From: Vreelandella neptunia
Lineage (GTDB): Bacteria > Pseudomonadota > Gammaproteobacteria > Pseudomonadales > Halomonadaceae
Direction: 5' to 3'
DNA: 64,000 nt
NCBI RefSeq assembly: GCF_000712975.1
Contig: NZ_JHQL01000004.1
Location: 124,001-188,000 of the forward strand
Under the pieces are notes generated by a model. It was not told where the DNA came from, did not search any database, and saw only the letters and a list, made by a program, of their open reading frames with translations. Positions 63,880-64,000 of the stretch are shown here, piece after piece (positions within the stretch are counted from its first letter, which is position 1; every line of letters starts with the position of its first letter). A program made the position numbers and the translations under genes.

Positions 63880-64000
63880 GTTGGACCCCTTTATCAGATT
63901 GATGTCGCTATCAGCATGGCAATGCCATTACCGTGTGGGGTGTATTCTAGCGGTCTAGACGCGCCCTGTCCGCTCTTGAGCTTCTCCGCCATTCACGGCA

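Overview
The window looks like chromosomal DNA of a gammaproteobacterium, most likely a Halomonadaceae member (Halomonas/Vreelandella type). That placement is inference from gene content: an aruCFGDB-type arginine succinyltransferase operon with a split AstA and an ArgR of the Pseudomonas AraC type, trpBA next to a divergent TrpI-like regulator, FabV, a DUF3581 protein, a TRAP transporter, and a thiamine-riboswitch-controlled sodium symporter. Most CDSs have good Shine-Dalgarno sites and look intact. I see no rRNA, tRNA, CRISPR array, prophage or insertion sequence.

Layout. 1-3 kb: a hypothetical gene, an AT-rich non-coding stretch, a DapA-like aldolase, a molybdenum-carrier-like protein and a small membrane-anchored protein. 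3-6.3 kb: trpBA with divergent trpI. 6.3-20.5 kb: metabolic and accessory genes (GST/MFS pair with divergent LysR, NAD(P)-binding protein, two VOC proteins, periplasmic GDPD, NfsA, methyltransferase, alcohol dehydrogenase with divergent AraC, DUF3820, DUF1499, RHH protein, PfpI protein, ArfB, DUF1289). 20.5-29.2 kb: a two-gene operon (cysteine-less proline-racemase relative plus MDR dehydrogenase), NnrU, CorA, a TPP-riboswitch-controlled SSS symporter (predicted thiamine uptake), an AhpD-like protein, a hypothetical protein and MmsA.

29.4-40.2 kb holds the most interesting block: a zinc-ribbon metallopeptidase, an alpha-E protein and a circularly permuted ATP-grasp enzyme on one side of a 545-bp control region, and a transglutaminase-DUF2126 protein, an ATP-grasp/alpha-E fusion and a second transglutaminase on the other. 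This family set has been predicted to make or modify peptides by amide-bond ligation, but its product is unknown to me. Two features stand out here: the ATP-grasp half of the fusion lacks the roughly 60-residue segment carrying the nucleotide-binding lysine and Gly-rich loop that its stand-alone paralogue retains, and the divergent control region carries a perfect 16-bp palindrome and a degenerate 15-bp tandem repeat.

40.2-54.5 kb: TRAP transporter dctPQM, DUF3581, a very large AsmA/YdbH-like envelope protein, a TRIC channel, a His-rich DUF305 protein, an nfeD-SPFH pair, a membrane-anchored diguanylate cyclase, DUF2252 and BluB. 54.8-62.2 kb: arginine catabolism by the succinyltransferase pathway (argR, aruC, aruF, aruG, astD, astB, no astE in view). 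62.4-63.9 kb: a small tail-anchored protein and FabV. Start codons were moved downstream of the longest reading frame wherever family starts and ribosome-binding sites agreed.
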